Positions 1 through 9,000 of a DNA stretch of 42,846 nt are shown here, piece after piece. Both the position numbers and the translations under genes were made by a program. This stretch comes from Streptomyces sp. BR123 (lineage in GTDB: Bacteria > Actinomycetota > Actinomycetes > Streptomycetales > Streptomycetaceae), in NCBI RefSeq assembly GCF_013401435.1, contig NZ_JACBGN010000030.1, forward strand, positions 1 to 42,846. The letters are read 5' to 3'. The notes under the pieces were generated by a model. That model made no database searches. It was not told where the DNA came from and was given only the letters and a program-made list of their open reading frames with translations. Each line of letters opens with the position of its first letter. Within the stretch, counting starts at the first letter, position 1.

Positions 1-41
1 CCGTCTCCCCCTCCCCTTCCCCCTGACGACGAGAGGACACG

Positions 42-848
42 ATGCGGCGCATCGCCCGGGCCCCCTGGGAGCTGCTGAAACGGGCCTTCGGCTGGCTGGT
101 GCTCTTCGAGGCCAGGAACAAGGTCCTGCTGGCCCCGTCCGCCGTGCGGCTGCGCCGCTTCGAGGACGCCGAGACCCGCCGGCTCGCCGCCCTGCTGGGC
201 CGGCCGCCGAGCGCCCTGGTCGCCACCGTGATCGCCACGCACCGGCGTCCGGAGGCGCTGCGCGCCGCGGTCCGCTCGGCCCTCGGGCAGACGGTGGCCG
301 ACCAGGTGGTGATCGTCGTCGACGACGGCGCGGGCCTGCCCGGACTCCCGGCGGACCCGAGGCTGTTCGCCGTGTCCCTGGCCCGCAACACGGGCACGGC
401 AGGAGTGGTGCGCAACGTGGGGATCCGGCTGACCCGCTCGCGGTACGTGGCCTTCCTCGACGACGACAACCTGTGGGAGCCCGACCACCTCGAGCAGGCG
501 CTGGCGGTGCTGGAGCCGCCCGGCGGGCCGGACGCCGTGTACACCGCCCTGCGCCGGGTGCTCCCCGACGGCTCCGAACGGGACGTGCTGTCGGTGCCGT
601 TCGACCGGCGCCGGGCCGCCCGCGAGGCGTTCCTCGACACCAACGCGTTCGTGGCCCGCCGCACCCGGTCCCTGCACTTCAGCCGCCTGCGGCGCACCCC
701 ACAGGTGCTGCCGCGGGAGGACTGGGAGCTCGTACGCCGCTACGGGCGCCGCCACGAGGTCCGGCACCTGCCCCGCCCCACCGTCCGCTACCTGGTCAAC
801 CCGGGAAGCTTCTACACCGCCTGGGACGGTCAGGCACCCCCCGGGTGA
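42..848 (+). CDS. Family 2 glycosyltransferase (GT-A fold)
   Basis: A 268-residue protein that probably transfers a sugar from a nucleotide donor in the cytoplasm during polysaccharide assembly. The GT2 core begins near residue 60 with the beta-strand 'VATVIATHRRPEALRAAV', followed by the nucleotide-binding 'VIVVDDG' and the metal-binding region 'FLDDDNLWEPDHLEQAL' near residue 140. No membrane segment is evident. The ATG is preceded by GAGAGGA at good spacing, which supports this start. A possible stop codon of a preceding gene lies just upstream (TGA at 24-26), so it may be the last gene of an operon outside the window. It converges on the next glycosyltransferase with a hairpin between them. 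The acceptor and donor cannot be told from sequence. Confidence 0.88.
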   Translation: MRRIARAPWELLKRAFGWLVLFEARNKVLLAPSAVRLRRFEDAETRRLAALLGRPPSALVATVIATHRRPEALRAAVRSALGQTVADQVVIVVDDGAGLPGLPADPRLFAVSLARNTGTAGVVRNVGIRLTRSRYVAFLDDDNLWEPDHLEQALAVLEPPGGPDAVYTALRRVLPDGSERDVLSVPFDRRRAAREAFLDTNAFVARRTRSLHFSRLRRTPQVLPREDWELVRRYGRRHEVRHLPRPTVRYLVNPGSFYTAWDGQAPPG

Positions 849-879
849 CCCGGTCGGCTCCTCCGGTGAGGCGTCGGCC

Positions 880-896
880 AGGGCCGTCCCGGCCCT
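880..896 (+). terminator. Hairpin after the first glycosyltransferase
   Basis: A 7-bp perfect stem (AGGGCCG / CGGCCCT) with a 3-nt loop, followed by CTTT, lies 32 nt after the stop codon of the rightward glycosyltransferase. It fits a factor-independent terminator with a short T-tract. Confidence 0.5.
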
Positions 897-1076
897 CTTT
901 CGGACCGCAGGGTGCCGGCCTCGTGGCGCCGCGCCCCTCACCGGCAGCGCGTCGCGGACGCCGCGGTCACGCGGGCCCGGCCACCGCCGTGGCGACGCCG
1001 GGCGGATCACCCGTTGGGTCCGCCGTCCGCTCCGGATCGGCGCGCTGCGCGCGAGGGACCGGATCGCTGCGCTCGA

Positions 1077-2030
1077 TCACGGTCCGGGCACGGACCGCAG
1101 GACGGACGGGGTGGCCAGGGCGCGGGCCGCGGCGAGGCTCGCGGGGCGGCCGAGGGCCGCGCGCGAGGCTTCCCGCAGGAGGACGGCCGTGCGGAACGCG
1201 GCGGTCGCGGCCGGGCCGTGGCGGCGCCCGTAGAGGCGTACGCGGTTGAGGGTCAGCAGCGTCCACAGGCGCGGCGAGACCTGCGATTCCCCGCCGAGGT
1301 GGACGGCCGAGGCGGCGGGCTCCAGGCGGGTGGCGAAGCCGTGGTCGCGGGCCCGCAGGCAGTACTCGGTCTCCTCCGAGTACAGGAAGAACGACTCGTC
1401 CCAGGGCCCGCAGGCGTCCAGGCAGGGGCGGGAGAGGGCCATGAGAGCGCCGGTCGCCCAGTCGGCCACGGTGGCCCGCCGGTACGCGGCCGGGTCGGTG
1501 ACCAGTTCGCTGAGCAGCGCGTACCGGCCGGCCCGGCGGTTGCCGATCACGGCCTCGCCCAGGGCGCGGGTGACGCGCGACTCCCGGCGCAGCGAGTGGT
1601 GGAGGGTGCCGTCCTCCTCGTACAGCAGGGGGACGCTGATCCCGACCCGCCGGCCCCCGGACAGGGGCGCGTCGAGGGCGTCGACGAGGCGGGCGGCACA
1701 GCCGGTCCGCATCCGGACGTCCGGGTTGCACACGAGGGCGGCGCGGAAACCGCCCTCCCATCCGGCGGCGGCCGCCAGGGCGGCGTTCACCCCGGCGGCG
1801 TAGCCGGCGTTGCGGCCGGTCTGCACGACGGTGGCGTCGGGGGCGAGGGAGCGGACCAGCTCCGCGGTGCCGTCGGCGGAGTCGTTGTCGGCGACGACGA
1901 GGCGCCAGTCGAGCCCGGCCGTGCCCTCGGGGAGGGAGGCGAGGAACGCCGGCAGCACCCGGGCGCTGTTCCAGGTGACGACGAGGACGGCTACGGGACC
2001 GGTACCCGGGTCGGGGTGACGGGAGGGCAT
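1077..2030 (-). CDS. Family 2 glycosyltransferase, rhamnosyltransferase-like
   Basis: A 317-residue cytoplasmic or membrane-associated glycosyltransferase. Visible GT2 features are 'VAVLVVTWNS' at the N terminus, 'VVADNDSADGTAELV', the 'VCNPDVRM' DxD-like region and 'FFLYSEETEYCLRARDHG', the acidic motif typical of WcaE/rhamnosyltransferase-type GT2 enzymes. Its ATG lies 40 nt inside the 3' end of the upstream Wzz-Wzy-like gene, with GGAG upstream, so the two are almost certainly co-transcribed and translationally coupled. The reading frame is open much further upstream, but that extension overlaps the membrane-protein gene and is a shadow. Donor and acceptor are unknown. Confidence 0.87.
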   Translation of the reverse strand: MPSRHPDPGTGPVAVLVVTWNSARVLPAFLASLPEGTAGLDWRLVVADNDSADGTAELVRSLAPDATVVQTGRNAGYAAGVNAALAAAAGWEGGFRAALVCNPDVRMRTGCAARLVDALDAPLSGGRRVGISVPLLYEEDGTLHHSLRRESRVTRALGEAVIGNRRAGRYALLSELVTDPAAYRRATVADWATGALMALSRPCLDACGPWDESFFLYSEETEYCLRARDHGFATRLEPAASAVHLGGESQVSPRLWTLLTLNRVRLYGRRHGPAATAAFRTAVLLREASRAALGRPASLAAARALATPSVLRSVPGP

Positions 2031-4060
2031 GGGGACTCCGCGGTTCGGGGCTTCGGCGCCGCGCGCCGGATGAAGCCGAGGTAACTGCCTCCGGCGGCGA
2101 TCGTCAGGAAGAACATCCCTGCGAACATCGGGAAGCTGAGGCTGTCGAAGGTGGCGCTGATGACCAGGGAGACCACGGCCGAGGCGAAGAACGCCTGCCC
2201 GAGCTCCCGGTCGGATTCGGTACGGGCCAGGCGGCGGATGGCGCCGCCCTGGTGGATGCCGGTGACGAACAGCACCAGCAGGACGGCGAGGCCCACCAGG
2301 CCCATTTCCGCGAGGGTGAGCATGTACTGGTTGTCGGTGAAGAAGTACAGGTTCGGGGTGAACGTGCCGAAGCCCCGGCCGAACAGCGGGCGCTGTTCCA
2401 GGTAGGGGACGATGGCGCCGTACTTGACGGTGCGGGCCTGGGTGCTGCTGTCGCCGTTGGAGAGGAACGAGGCGAACAGGGCGGTGATGGTGCCGATCAG
2501 GCCGGGGATGATCACCTTGAACGCGGCGACCGCCCCGCACAGCAGCCCGATCGCCGCCCAGCGCCGCTCGGGCTTCCAGCGGGGCAGCATGACCAGGACC
2601 ACCAGCAGGGCGCCGATGATGGAGGTCCGGGACACGGTGAGCGGAAGTGCGCCGCCCATCAGCACCACGGGCGCCCAGCGCCGCCAGCGGGCCAGGTTCC
2701 GGCGGACCGGGTCGAAGGCCTGCTGGACGGCGAAGGGCAGCAGGATGGCGAGCATCCCGCCGAATTCCAGCGGCTGGGCGGTGGTGGAGCGGGGCCGGGT
2801 GAACGAGCCGCGGTCCAGGGTGGCGATCTGCGGGACGCTGGACTGCAGGCCCGGGATGCTGATCTTGTCGGCGATGTTCGTCGCGGTGAAGAAGTCGTAG
2901 AAGCCGATCGCGGCCACCACCGCCCCCATCACCACCATCCGGCGCATCAACACGTCCAGCCGGGACCGGTCGTGGATGCCGGCGGTCACCAGCACCACCA
3001 GGGACACCCACACCAGGAGCCCGATCAGGCCCCGGTCGGCGCCGAGGACCTCCTTGTGCGAGCTGCCCCGGGTCGCGTTGGCGAGGTACGAGCCCAGCAC
3101 GGCGAGCGCGAGGACGAGCATCACGGTACGGGGCAGCCGGGTCCCGGGAACCGGCCGGATCCGGCCGGTCAGCCAGGTCGCCAGGTACCAGAGCAGGCAG
3201 AGCAGGGCGTAGGCGTTGGCCGGGGTTCCGACCCCGCCGAGGCCGGGCAGGGTCAGGTTCGACGGGATGAAGAAGGCCAGCACCAGGTAGCCGGTGAGCA
3301 GGGCGGCGGCGTCCGCGCTGCGGCCCCGGCGGCCTCCGGGGAGCCGGTCGCGGGCGGCGTCGCGCAGGGCGGCCCGCCGGGACCTTCGGGGCCCGGGGCT
3401 GCCCGCCGTCTCGGCGGCCGCCCGGGCGGCCTGGGCGGCGGTGCGCCTGCGGCGCCGGGCGGCGAGCGCGCCGTCCGTGACGAAGGACAGCGTGAACCCG
3501 GCCGTGGTGCCGAGGATCACCACGCCGAGCACCTGCTGGTAGCGGCTCTTGAGCAGCGGCACCGGCGTCTGCGGCAGCACCACCGGGGCGGTCTGCACGA
3601 AGTAGGCGGGCTGCACGCCGGCCGCCGCCTGGAGGGCGGCCAGTTGCTCCCCGGCGAAGGAGGTCAGGATGTTGGTCTCCCGGAGCACCTTCGCCCGGTC
3701 GGTGCCGGTGACCGACAGCGTGAGCATCGGCCCGGAGGCGTTGGCGGCGAAGCCGACCGCGTACGGGTCGGTGACGCCGAGGCCGTGGAGGGCGCGGGCG
3801 GCGTCCGCCCCCGACAGGGTGCGGATCAGCACGTCCGCGGTCACCACGAGCGAACCGCCCGCGTTCGAGATCGGGTTGCCGAAGGTCGGGGCGAGTTCGG
3901 CGACCGCGGTGGAGTCCAGCAGGGCCACCGAGCTCTCCGACCGGTACTCCACCGGGACCGAGCGGTACAGGTGCAGTCCGGCGAGCAGGCCGAGCAGGGT
4001 CAGCGAGACCATCACGTACCAGCGGCGGCGCAGGACGGCGCCCAGCTCGCGGATGCTCAT
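1991..4060 (-). CDS. Wzz-like domain fused to Wzy/O-antigen-ligase-like polymerase
   Basis: A 689-residue integral membrane protein. Residues 1-200 look like a chain-length regulator: a short basic cytoplasmic start ('LRRRWYV'), a TM helix around 16-32, an extracytoplasmic segment, and a second TM helix around 178-197. An Arg/Ala-rich cytoplasmic linker (about 203-245) leads to roughly ten hydrophobic segments and a Wzy_C-like signature: 'GRGFGTF' near residue 565, then 'DNQYMLTLAEMGLVGL'. The inferred role is polymerisation of lipid-linked repeats, with length control in the same chain. The N-terminal part resembles the divergent gene at 4141. It begins 80 nt from that gene and overlaps the following glycosyltransferase by 40 nt. 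A ligase role rather than a polymerase role cannot be excluded. Confidence 0.82.
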   Translation of the reverse strand: MSIRELGAVLRRRWYVMVSLTLLGLLAGLHLYRSVPVEYRSESSVALLDSTAVAELAPTFGNPISNAGGSLVVTADVLIRTLSGADAARALHGLGVTDPYAVGFAANASGPMLTLSVTGTDRAKVLRETNILTSFAGEQLAALQAAAGVQPAYFVQTAPVVLPQTPVPLLKSRYQQVLGVVILGTTAGFTLSFVTDGALAARRRRRTAAQAARAAAETAGSPGPRRSRRAALRDAARDRLPGGRRGRSADAAALLTGYLVLAFFIPSNLTLPGLGGVGTPANAYALLCLLWYLATWLTGRIRPVPGTRLPRTVMLVLALAVLGSYLANATRGSSHKEVLGADRGLIGLLVWVSLVVLVTAGIHDRSRLDVLMRRMVVMGAVVAAIGFYDFFTATNIADKISIPGLQSSVPQIATLDRGSFTRPRSTTAQPLEFGGMLAILLPFAVQQAFDPVRRNLARWRRWAPVVLMGGALPLTVSRTSIIGALLVVLVMLPRWKPERRWAAIGLLCGAVAAFKVIIPGLIGTITALFASFLSNGDSSTQARTVKYGAIVPYLEQRPLFGRGFGTFTPNLYFFTDNQYMLTLAEMGLVGLAVLLVLFVTGIHQGGAIRRLARTESDRELGQAFFASAVVSLVISATFDSLSFPMFAGMFFLTIAAGGSYLGFIRRAAPKPRTAESPCPPVTPTRVPVP

Positions 4061-4104
4061 GCGCGCCCCCGCGAGCTGCCGGATTCGATGGCGGGCCGCC
4101 GGAT

Positions 4105-4127
4105 GTCCTGGAAGGATCGTGCAGGAC
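4105..4127. promoter_or_regulatory. Dyad in divergent promoter region
   Basis: A perfect inverted repeat GTCCTG-N11-CAGGAC sits in the 80-nt space between the two divergent polysaccharide genes. This is where a shared operator would be expected. No regulator binding it is identified. Confidence 0.35.
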
Positions 4128-4140
4128 GGAAGGAATCCCC

Positions 4141-4884
4141 GTGTCGCCTGGTGAGTTGGTCCGTGCGCTGCGTCGGCGCTGGTACGTCCTGGTGGTGGCG
4201 GCGGTGCTCGCCGCGGCCGGAGCGGTGCCGGTGCTCCGCCCCACCCCGGTCCACGTGAGTGCGGCGATCGTGGTGCTCAAACCGCCGGTCACCGGGAGGC
4301 ACCCGAACCAGCTGGCCAACCTGCAACCGCCGCTGGCCGCCGTCTCGTACGCCGTGGTGCAGCAGCTGGAGTCGCCCGAGGGCCGGGCCGAGCTGCGGTC
4401 GAAGGGGGTGACGGCCGACTACCGGCTCCTGCCGCGGAACAGCGGCACCAGTGTCACCCCGCGCTATCTGATCCCCTCGCTCCAGGTGCAGGCCGAGCAC
4501 ACCGACCCGGAGGCCGCGAACGCCGCGGTCCGCGCGGTGATCGAGGCGTACGCGCGGCGCGTGACGGCGCTGCAGGAGGCGGAGGGCGTACCCGCCGCGT
4601 CGCGGATGAGCGTGGACCAGCTGGTGCCGCCGGCCGCGGTCGCGCAGCAGGGCACCAAGAGCCGGGCGTTGGCCGGCCTCGCCCTGCTGGCGGCGGTCGC
4701 CGGGGTGCCGGCGGCCCTGTGGACCGATCGGCTGCTGGTACGCCGGAACCGGCGCCGGCGCGAGGGCGCCGACGCCGGAACCGGGAGCGGTGGAGGGACC
4801 CCCGCGCAGACGCCCGCCGGGGCCGGAACCGGCGGCCGGCGGCCGGGCGGGGAGCGGGTGCCGAGCACCGTGGCGGCCGGCTGA
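4141..4884 (+). CDS. Wzz/FepE-like chain-length determinant family protein
   Basis: A 247-residue membrane protein with the polysaccharide co-polymerase layout. A short cytoplasmic N terminus ('LVRALRRRWYV') is followed by TM1 (about 17-33) and an extracytoplasmic region of about 130 residues. TM2 lies around 178-194, followed by a Gly/Arg/Thr-rich cytoplasmic tail. There is no tyrosine-kinase domain or Walker A motif. The start is GTG with GAAGGA upstream. It is divergent from the Wzz-Wzy fusion and similar to its first 200 residues, suggesting duplication. The inferred role is control of glycan chain length, or a scaffold for the polymerase. It is shorter than typical Gram-negative Wzz (about 330 residues), as is common for actinobacterial members. 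Confidence 0.72.
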   Translation: MSPGELVRALRRRWYVLVVAAVLAAAGAVPVLRPTPVHVSAAIVVLKPPVTGRHPNQLANLQPPLAAVSYAVVQQLESPEGRAELRSKGVTADYRLLPRNSGTSVTPRYLIPSLQVQAEHTDPEAANAAVRAVIEAYARRVTALQEAEGVPAASRMSVDQLVPPAAVAQQGTKSRALAGLALLAAVAGVPAALWTDRLLVRRNRRRREGADAGTGSGGGTPAQTPAGAGTGGRRPGGERVPSTVAAG

Positions 4885-4903
4885 GCCCTCGGGGTACCGC
4901 GGG

Positions 4904-4932
4904 CGGGACCGCCGCGGAAGGCGGCGGTCCCG
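4904..4932. terminator. Bidirectional hairpin between convergent genes
   Basis: A 12-bp perfect stem with a 5-nt GGAAG loop lies between the convergent Wzz-like gene (ending 4884) and glycosyltransferase gene (ending 4995). It has no T-tract on either side. Strength and position argue for a shared terminator. Confidence 0.62.
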
Positions 4933-4957
4933 GTCGTACGGAGGGTGCGGATCGTTC

Positions 4958-4993
4958 GGGTGGTGCGGGTGGCGCGGGTCGTGCCGGTGGTCC
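4958..4993. repeat. Four degenerate 9-bp tandem units
   Basis: Four tandem copies of a 9-mer related to GGGTGGTGC directly abut the stop codon of the leftward glycosyltransferase. The units differ by one to three bases. They are probably a low-complexity expansion in the convergent 3' region. Confidence 0.5.
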
Positions 4994-4994
4994 A

Positions 4995-6041
4995 TCAGAT
5001 GCCTCGCCGCTTCCACGACTGCCACCACAGCCACTCGCGCCCCCGGTCGGCGACCGCCGACAGGACCAGCGGCTGGAGGTAGGGCATGGTGCGCGCCCCG
5101 ATCCGCCGCCGCCGGGCCAGCGCCCGGTACTCGGCCAGTGCCGTGTACCGGGGCACGCATTCGGCGGCGAAGGCCTCCAGCTCGTCCACCGGGACCACAC
5201 CGGTCCGGCCCCGGTCGTACGCCCGGTAGGCGCGCCGCAGCGCGTACCGGGCGAGGCGGGTCCGGGCGGCCCGGGACAGCCGGACCCTGTCCGGCAGCAG
5301 GTCCCCGCACTTGTCGAGCACCGAGTCGAAGGCGACCAGGCGCTGGCGGAGGTCGTCGAGCTGGCCGCCGAAGTCGGTGGTGGACATGTTGTTGCCGTGG
5401 ACCCGGTAGAAGGCCTGGTCGGCGCCGCGGACATAGCCCACGTCGGCGTGCGCCGCGAGCCGCATCCACATCTCGATGTCGCCGGCGTGCGGCAGCTTCG
5501 GGTCGTAGCCGCCGACCTTGCGCTGGAGCGCGGTGCGGACGACCACCTCGGGCGAGGTGATGCAGCCGGTGCCCTCCCGGAAGCGGCGCTCCAGCCACCA
5601 GTGGCCGGGGTAGACCACCGACCCGGTGGACCGGGTGCGGGCCTGCGGGAGGGGGTCGCCGTGCCGGAAGCGCAGCGGCCGCCCGTACGCGAACCCGGCC
5701 CCGGGGTGGGCGTCGAGCAGGGCCGCCGCCCGTACGAGGGCTCCGGGGACGAGCCGGTCGTCCGCCGAGAGCAGGGCGACGTAGTCCCCGTCGGCCCACT
5801 CCAGCAGGCCCTCGTTGTAGGTGGCGATGTGGCCGCGGTTCTGCTCGTGCACGCGGACCTCGATGCGCGGGTCGCCGGCTGCCAGGGCCCGGGCGACCTC
5901 CCCGGAGCCGTCGGGCGAGGCGTCGTCGATGATCAGTACGCGGACGTCGACCCCCTGCTGCTCGTCCAGGACGCTGCGGACGCAGTCGGCCAGGAAGTGG
6001 CCGTAGTTGTAGCAGGGGATCACGACGCTGACCGTGCTCAC
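4995..6041 (-). CDS. Family 2 glycosyltransferase
   Basis: A 348-residue glycosyltransferase. The N terminus has the GT2 strand 'VSVVIPCYNYGHFL', then 'VLIIDDASPDGS' near residue 40, 'NRGHIATYNEGL', and the metal/nucleotide region 'VALLSADDRL' near residue 90. 'HAGDIEMWMRLA' near residue 190 is the acceptor-side acidic motif. The GTG start overlaps the stop of the preceding secreted-protein gene as GTGA, so translation is coupled to it. It is the last gene of the long leftward operon. The frame is open through the upstream gene, but that extension is a shadow. No TM helix is seen. Specificity is unknown. Confidence 0.88.
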   Translation of the reverse strand: MSTVSVVIPCYNYGHFLADCVRSVLDEQQGVDVRVLIIDDASPDGSGEVARALAAGDPRIEVRVHEQNRGHIATYNEGLLEWADGDYVALLSADDRLVPGALVRAAALLDAHPGAGFAYGRPLRFRHGDPLPQARTRSTGSVVYPGHWWLERRFREGTGCITSPEVVVRTALQRKVGGYDPKLPHAGDIEMWMRLAAHADVGYVRGADQAFYRVHGNNMSTTDFGGQLDDLRQRLVAFDSVLDKCGDLLPDRVRLSRAARTRLARYALRRAYRAYDRGRTGVVPVDELEAFAAECVPRYTALAEYRALARRRRIGARTMPYLQPLVLSAVADRGREWLWWQSWKRRGI

Positions 6042-9000
6042 CGGGTGCTCACCTCCGAGGAAAGCCCGGCCTGCGCGGCGGGCGGCGGGGTCGTGGTGAA
6101 GACCGGGCCGACCCAGTAGTTCACCGAGCCGAAGGTGTTCGCCGGGAAGACGGCGGAGGCACCGTACTTGTAGAGGCCGTTGGCGCCGCCGGTCCCGTCG
6201 GCCGGGGCGACCAGCGGGTAGGAGCGGTGTGCTGCGGTGAAGTAGCCGCCGTCGACCGAGTAGTTGCCGTTCGGTGCGTGGTAGGAGGCCACGTACGTGG
6301 TGCCGGCCGTGATGGGGACGGGGGTGGCGAAGCTCAGCTGCTGCCAGCCGGACAGGGTCTCGCTGCCGAAGGTGCCGGTCGCGAGCAGCCGGCCGGAGGC
6401 GGACCACAGGCTGCCGGTGTGGGTGCCGGTGTTCTTCGGCCCCTTGTAGAAGGTGACGCCGGTGACGTAGCCGTCGACGGCGGACTGGAACCGGGTGCCC
6501 AGCTCCACGGAGTTGGCGTCGCCGGCCACGTTGGCGGTGCTCGGGGTGGCGGCGCTGTTCCACAGGGTGCAGGGGCAGTTGACCTGGGGCGGGGTGGGGC
6601 TGGTGGTGAAGGTCCAGGTGACCGGTTGGGGCATGGTGTTGCCCCACAGGTCGGAGGCCTTCACGGAGGCCGTGTAGGTGGTGTTGAGGGCCAGTTCGCC
6701 GGCCGGGGTGAAGGTGACGCTGTTGGAGGCGCCGAAGACCTTGTTGCCCGGTACGGCCGTCCCGTTCGCGTCCTTGACGGTGAACTGGAGTTCCTCGGGG
6801 TCCACGGCGGTGCTGAAGGTGGCGGTGACGCCGGAGGTGATCGCGGTGCCGGTGGCCGCGGACTGCGGGGAGGTGCCGCTGACCGTGGGCGGGGTGGTGC
6901 TGGCCGTGGAGGTGTCCAGGACGGCGTCGACCCAGTAGTTGCTGCCGTTGGCCGCGGTGGACGGGAAGCCGCCGGTCGCGCTGTAGCGGTAGACGCCGTT
7001 GCCGCCGTCGGTGCCGCTGCGCAGTGCGGTCAGCGGGGCCAGGCCGGCTTCGGCGCCGGCGAAGGTGTTGTCGAAGGCGTAGCCGCCCTTCGGGGCGAAG
7101 TAGGAGGCGATGTAGGTGGTGTCGGGTTTGATCGGTACCGGGGTGGCGAAGTTGAGCTGCTGCCAGCCGGAGGCCGTCTCGTTGGTGAAGGTGCCGGTGG
7201 CCAGGCGCTGCCCGGAGGCGGACCACAGGCTGCCGGTGTGGGTGCCGGTGTTGGCCGGGGACTTGTAGAAGCGGATGCCGGTGATGGAGCCGGGCGCGGA
7301 GGAGCGGATCTTCACGCCGAGTTCGACGGCGCTGCCGTCCCCGGCGTTGACGGTGCCGGGCACGGCCGCGGCCGGCCAGACGGTGCAGGGGCACTGCTGG
7401 GGACCGACGGTCAGCGGCACGGTGGTGGTGGCGCCGATGTTGACGCTGTCGTCCACGGCGCGGACCTTGATCTGCGCCGGTCCTGGGGCGGTCGGGGTCC
7501 AGGTGTAGCTCCAGGACCCGATGCCGCTGGTCGCCTTCCAGGTGGTCCCGCCGTCGGTGGAGACCTCCACGCGGGCCACCACGCCGCCGCTGTCGGCGGC
7601 GGTGCCGGTGATGGTCACGGGGCGCAGTGCGGGCACGGTGGCGCCTGCCGCGGGGTTGGTGACCGTGACGGTCGGGCCAGTGGTGTCGGTGGACGCGGTG
7701 GCCGCGACCAGGTCGGCCTGGAGGCTCTTGGGCTGGACGCCCATGTCGGCGAACACGTTCACCGTCGCCTGCTGCATCCGCTTGTCCTCGGTGACCACGA
7801 CGGCGTCCGGGTTGGAGGTCGGCATGTTGGTCAGGCCCCAGGACCACTGGACGGTGCCCGCGCCGAAGACGAGCGCGCGGGAGTCCGGGTCGCGGAAGGC
7901 GAGGAGGCTGTGGGTGGCGGTGCCGTTGCCGTAGGTGTTGCCGTAGTCGAGGCGGAGCTTGCCGTCCTCGATGTCGACGGTGGTGGAGGACAGCTGGATC
8001 TGTCCGGGCGGGCGGGCCGCGTCCTCCACGTCGCTGTCCCACTCGTAGCCGAGGGTTCCGGCCGGGAACGTGGCGGTCTGGGAGGGGGTCAGGTTCGCGA
8101 CGGTGGTGCCCCGCCACAGGCGCATCTTGGCGAAGCGGCCCGGCACGGTGATCGCGTCGCTGCGGTAGCCGTTGACGCTGAACAGCGAGCCGGTCAGCTG
8201 GTTCTGCGGCTGGTAGGGCCGCCCGTTGGTGGCGCTGGCCGGGTCCATGAAGGTGCCCGTCCAGATCCCGCTCGGGTCGGGGATGCCGTTCGGCTGGGGG
8301 AAGGAGAGCTTGGTCTCCTTGTAGCAGACCAGGGTCCGGTCGGCGGTGCCGGTGCCGTCGATGCTCGGGGCGAGCCGGGTCTTCCAGAAGATCTCGTTGC
8401 CGCTGAAGTACGTCTGGTGCTGGCCCGCCTTGCGGGCGCCCAGGGCGTTGGTGAACTGGTCCTGGGTCCAGTACTCGTCGTGTCCCGAGGACATGAAGAC
8501 CTTGTGGTTGCGGAGCAGGGTCGCGCCGCGCCTCGACATGTCGATGCCGGACATGTAGCTGACGTCGTAGCCGTTGCGCTCCAGCCACGAGATCATCTGG
8601 AACTCGGATCCGTAGATCCCGTTCTCCCCGCCGATGTCCATGGGCCGGTTGTAGCTGACCTCGTAGGCGCGGCCGTCGGGCGCGGGGCCCGCGCCGTCGT
8701 ACAGGTCCTGGCCGCCGTAGTTGTTGTACGCCTGCCAGGTCTGGTCGCTGGTCTGGACGATGATGTCGGAGTGGCCGGCGTCGTTGCGGACGACGAACGG
8801 GTAGGGCATGACGCCGTTGCCGTCCGCCTGGTCGAAGTTGGCGATGTACACGCCGGAGACCGCGTCGGCGGGCACCGTCCACGTGGCCGTGGTCGGCCAG
8901 TTGCCGCAGTCGACCAGGCCGGTGGAGGCCTTGGTGGTGCAGCTCTGCGGCTGGCCGCCCGCGGCGAAGTTCGCCGGGTGGGTCTGGGCCGCCTGGGCCG

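Noticed and set aside
2252..4258. A 668-codon open frame opposite the Wzz-Wzy gene
   Set aside because: Charged Gly/Gln/His-rich sequence without any domain. The minus-strand frame encodes membrane helices and Wzy motifs.
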